64,000 bases of DNA. Source: Bacillus sp. es.036 (GTDB lineage: Bacteria; Bacillota; Bacilli; Bacillales; Guptibacillaceae). Every line of letters starts with the position of its first letter. The stretch's first letter is position 1. A program made the translations under genes and the position numbers. Positions 61,975-64,000 of the stretch are shown here, piece after piece. The stretch is taken from NCBI RefSeq assembly GCF_002563635.1, contig NZ_PDIZ01000001.1, positions 186,001 through 250,000 of the forward strand, written 5' to 3'. The notes beneath the pieces were generated by a model. The model searched no databases. It had not been told where the DNA came from and saw only the letters and a list, made by a program, of their open reading frames with translations.

Positions 61975-63789
61975 CTACTCGTTACCTTTTTCAAGACCAT
62001 TCTTCTCAATAATATCATCAGAAAGGCGAAGTTGCTCTGCTACCTTTTCGATTTGATCTTTACAGTTATCAAACGCTACTTTCTTTTCACTAGAAACGTT
62101 ATAGCACGTGCCGTTTCCAGCTTCTTCTGTTAAATCAGCTTCGTAATAATAATCTTTATAGCGGAAAGACCCATCTCGAAATGCGGTTAAATTGGATTCG
62201 TCATCAAGAAGAGATCTCCCCATCATATAAGGCATATCCATATTTAATACGTCCAGGATCGTTGGAGCGATGTCAATTTGCCCACCATTTTCTTTTACAA
62301 CCTGCCCACTACTGTCATTCGGTTGCTTTATAAAAAGTGGCACCTGACGATCAAGTTCAAACGCATCTACAGCACTTTCAACATTGGCTTCCTTTCTCAT
62401 CTCGCTGCCTTCGTTCGTCAGGCCGCTATCATGGTCACCGTAGAAAATGATAAGGGAATCTTCCCACATTCCTTTCTGTTTCAACTCATCAATCATTAAT
62501 CCGACAGCCTGATCGACATAATTAATTGTTTGATAATATCGTTTTAACATTGGGTCCTCATATCCTGATAAATCAAGTTCTCTCTCATCTTTAGGTATCT
62601 CATACGGCGTATGGCTCGTTAATGCCACCATAAACGCAAAGTAAGGTTCTTTTAACGTTTCCATATGTTCTATTGATGTAGTGAGAAAGTTTTTATCGTT
62701 CAAAGCCATGCCGATTTTTTTCTTGTTCGGATAGTCTTTGTTGCTAAAGAAGTGATTGAATCCAATGTTCTCATACACTTTATCACGGTTCCAAAATCCT
62801 TTGTCATACGCATGCATGGCCGCTGTGTCGTAGCCATTTTCTTTCAGTAACTCCGGTAATGACCCGAATTCATTTTCTGGAAAACGTGTATAAACGGAGC
62901 CGGATTTCAATGGATAGAGCGACGTATTTGTTATAAATTCAGCATCAGACGTTCTTCCTTCATGCGTTTGATGATAGAACGAAGAGAAGTATAGCGTTTC
63001 TTCTTTTAACTGATTTAAATTGGGAGTAAGCTCTTTGCCGTTGATTTTCTGTCCAATTAGTGACCCTTGGAACGATTCCAATTGAATCAAAAGGATATTT
63101 GGTTTCTTAGGAGAACCTTCTGTGTTTTCTGAAGCATTTTTCTCGAGCATTTTTTGTTGTGTCGCGGTTAAATCATCATCAGCATCAAAAACTCTGACCA
63201 CACCTCGCCAAAGATCAACGCCGTGATAGCCCCAGAAGCCAAGCTGGTAATAATCACGCATATCTGAAATGGAGTGCGTCACTAGCCATTGGTCATCTTT
63301 AACAGCGCTATAGGTTAACGGTGTCGCAAACAGAACGATCCCGATAAGAAATGTAACGCCTGCCGTTATTTTCCGTTTCTTCTTTGTTACTTCATACGTC
63401 TTCTTTCTCGTGAAAAAGAGGATCAAAAGAAAAATCACCACATCAGCGAAAAGGAAAAAGTCTTGAAAACGGATGAGCGCCATAAATCCTCCGCCCACAT
63501 CGCTCATCTGAAGCATCTGAGAAAGAAGAGAAACAGAGAGCATATCTTCAAAATAGCGGTAGTACCAGAGATCGGATATTAAAAGTAGACTATGTAGAAA
63601 CAAAAGCGTGAGCCATATCCAGCGGCGTTTCTTCCATTGAATGAGAAGTGTCCAGCTTGATAAAAGTAACATGCCGGCAAGGTTCATAAGAAGAAACTGC
63701 AATGGAAAAGCCGTATTGGTATAGAAGCTAAATAGCACAAATTTTAGAATGGCTAAAAGTAAATAGATAGCATAACCGAAAAATATCAT
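61975..63789 (-). CDS. LTA synthase-family membrane sulfatase
   Basis: 604 aa with five TM helices in the first 160 residues, then an extracellular sulfatase-fold domain. Metal and catalytic residues of LtaS are present: E238 in QLESFQ, T280 in GRTSDAE as the phospho-acceptor Thr, and D452-H453 in YGDHDS. It polymerises or primes glycerol-phosphate on a lipid anchor. Bacilli have several paralogues (LtaS, YfnI, YqgS, YvgJ), and I cannot assign which one this is. ATG 63789 lies behind TAGGAGGAT. Confidence 0.9.
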   Translation of the reverse strand: MIFFGYAIYLLLAILKFVLFSFYTNTAFPLQFLLMNLAGMLLLSSWTLLIQWKKRRWIWLTLLFLHSLLLISDLWYYRYFEDMLSVSLLSQMLQMSDVGGGFMALIRFQDFFLFADVVIFLLILFFTRKKTYEVTKKKRKITAGVTFLIGIVLFATPLTYSAVKDDQWLVTHSISDMRDYYQLGFWGYHGVDLWRGVVRVFDADDDLTATQQKMLEKNASENTEGSPKKPNILLIQLESFQGSLIGQKINGKELTPNLNQLKEETLYFSSFYHQTHEGRTSDAEFITNTSLYPLKSGSVYTRFPENEFGSLPELLKENGYDTAAMHAYDKGFWNRDKVYENIGFNHFFSNKDYPNKKKIGMALNDKNFLTTSIEHMETLKEPYFAFMVALTSHTPYEIPKDERELDLSGYEDPMLKRYYQTINYVDQAVGLMIDELKQKGMWEDSLIIFYGDHDSGLTNEGSEMRKEANVESAVDAFELDRQVPLFIKQPNDSSGQVVKENGGQIDIAPTILDVLNMDMPYMMGRSLLDDESNLTAFRDGSFRYKDYYYEADLTEEAGNGTCYNVSSEKKVAFDNCKDQIEKVAEQLRLSDDIIEKNGLEKGNE

Positions 63790-63960
63790 GGGATCCTCCT
63801 AACGTCTGTCATCATTGTCGACTAATCTTTACCCTGAAACACACAGGAAGGAACGTTAGAATGTGTTAGATTTGTATTTTTTCCAACAAGTGTAAGAAGA
63901 TTACCTCTTCTTTAAAAGGTTTCATTATAATAGAAAATAACAAGACGAGGAGGGGATCAT

Positions 63961-64000
63961 ATGACACTTTCTTTACCGTTACAGGAAATCGCCTGGAAAC
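63961..64000 (+). CDS. Start of a further gene, cut by window edge
   Basis: ATG 63961 behind GAGGAGGGG, and 13 codons (MTLSLPLQEIAWK) to the window end. TATAAT at 63926-63931 may be its -10. Product unknown. Confidence 0.6.
   Translation, partial: MTLSLPLQEIAWK

Overview
The window reads as chromosomal DNA from a spore-forming, low-to-moderate GC member of the Bacillaceae. The evidence is the strong AGGAGG-type ribosome binding sites, frequent TTG and GTG starts, a Spo0E-family phosphatase, and close relatives of Bacillus subtilis loci: sacB with a fructanase, pbpC, the ycsF-ycsG-kipIA group, adeR-ald, guaC with a PurBox pair, and yclNOPQ with Fur boxes. I cannot name the genus from sequence alone.

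Layout. 0-3 kb: the 3' part of a levansucrase gene and a membrane-anchored GH32 levanase, a pair for making and breaking levan. 3-11.6 kb: a 663-aa protein of unknown function, an SMP-30 lactonase, a lipoprotein transpeptidase (PbpC), a DinB-fold protein, two GNAT acetyltransferases, an Est30-like esterase, a 51-aa Fbp-like gene on the minus strand and a YciI protein. 11.9-16.3 kb: a Na+/solute symporter overlapping a two-component system whose NtrC-like regulator has lost the GAFTGA motif. 16.5-22.8 kb: an operon of an NRAMP-like transporter, PxpB, PxpA, PxpC, a biotin carrier protein, biotin carboxylase and a YcsI/DUF1445 protein, for 5-oxoproline use or a related biotin-dependent reaction. 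22.9-36.9 kb: an accessory region of small membrane proteins, acetyltransferases, a TetR-methyltransferase-flavoprotein-methyltransferase operon, a WYL regulator with a DJ-1 protein, gene remnants, and a region-specific family of hairpin repeats. 37-46.7 kb: DacC-type carboxypeptidase, GMP reductase, a VOC/GyrI-like trio, a DUF4825 lipoprotein, phosphatidylserine decarboxylase, Spo0E-like protein, alanine dehydrogenase and its activator AdeR. 46.9-55.2 kb: PEP synthase, a T-box leader in front of an MFS exporter, CopC-CopD, a DUF3189 protein and a DHA2 drug exporter. 55.7-64 kb: a GrpB-like protein, a Fur-controlled petrobactin-type siderophore importer (YclNOPQ), a secreted lipase-like protein, an LTA-synthase-family sulfatase, and the first codons of a further gene.

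The most unusual signals are three intergenic arrays (about 2.95, 8.2 and 55.4 kb) in which a 10-bp core recurs at exactly 20-bp steps. Two share the core ATTGGCCAAA and one has ATTCCGCGAA. Also notable are a T-box in front of an efflux pump, split urea-carboxylase-like modules inside the 5-oxoprolinase operon, a perfect 38-bp palindrome holding the adeR stop codon in the ald upstream region, and the hairpin repeats confined to 24-36 kb. All readings are by eye, without database searches.
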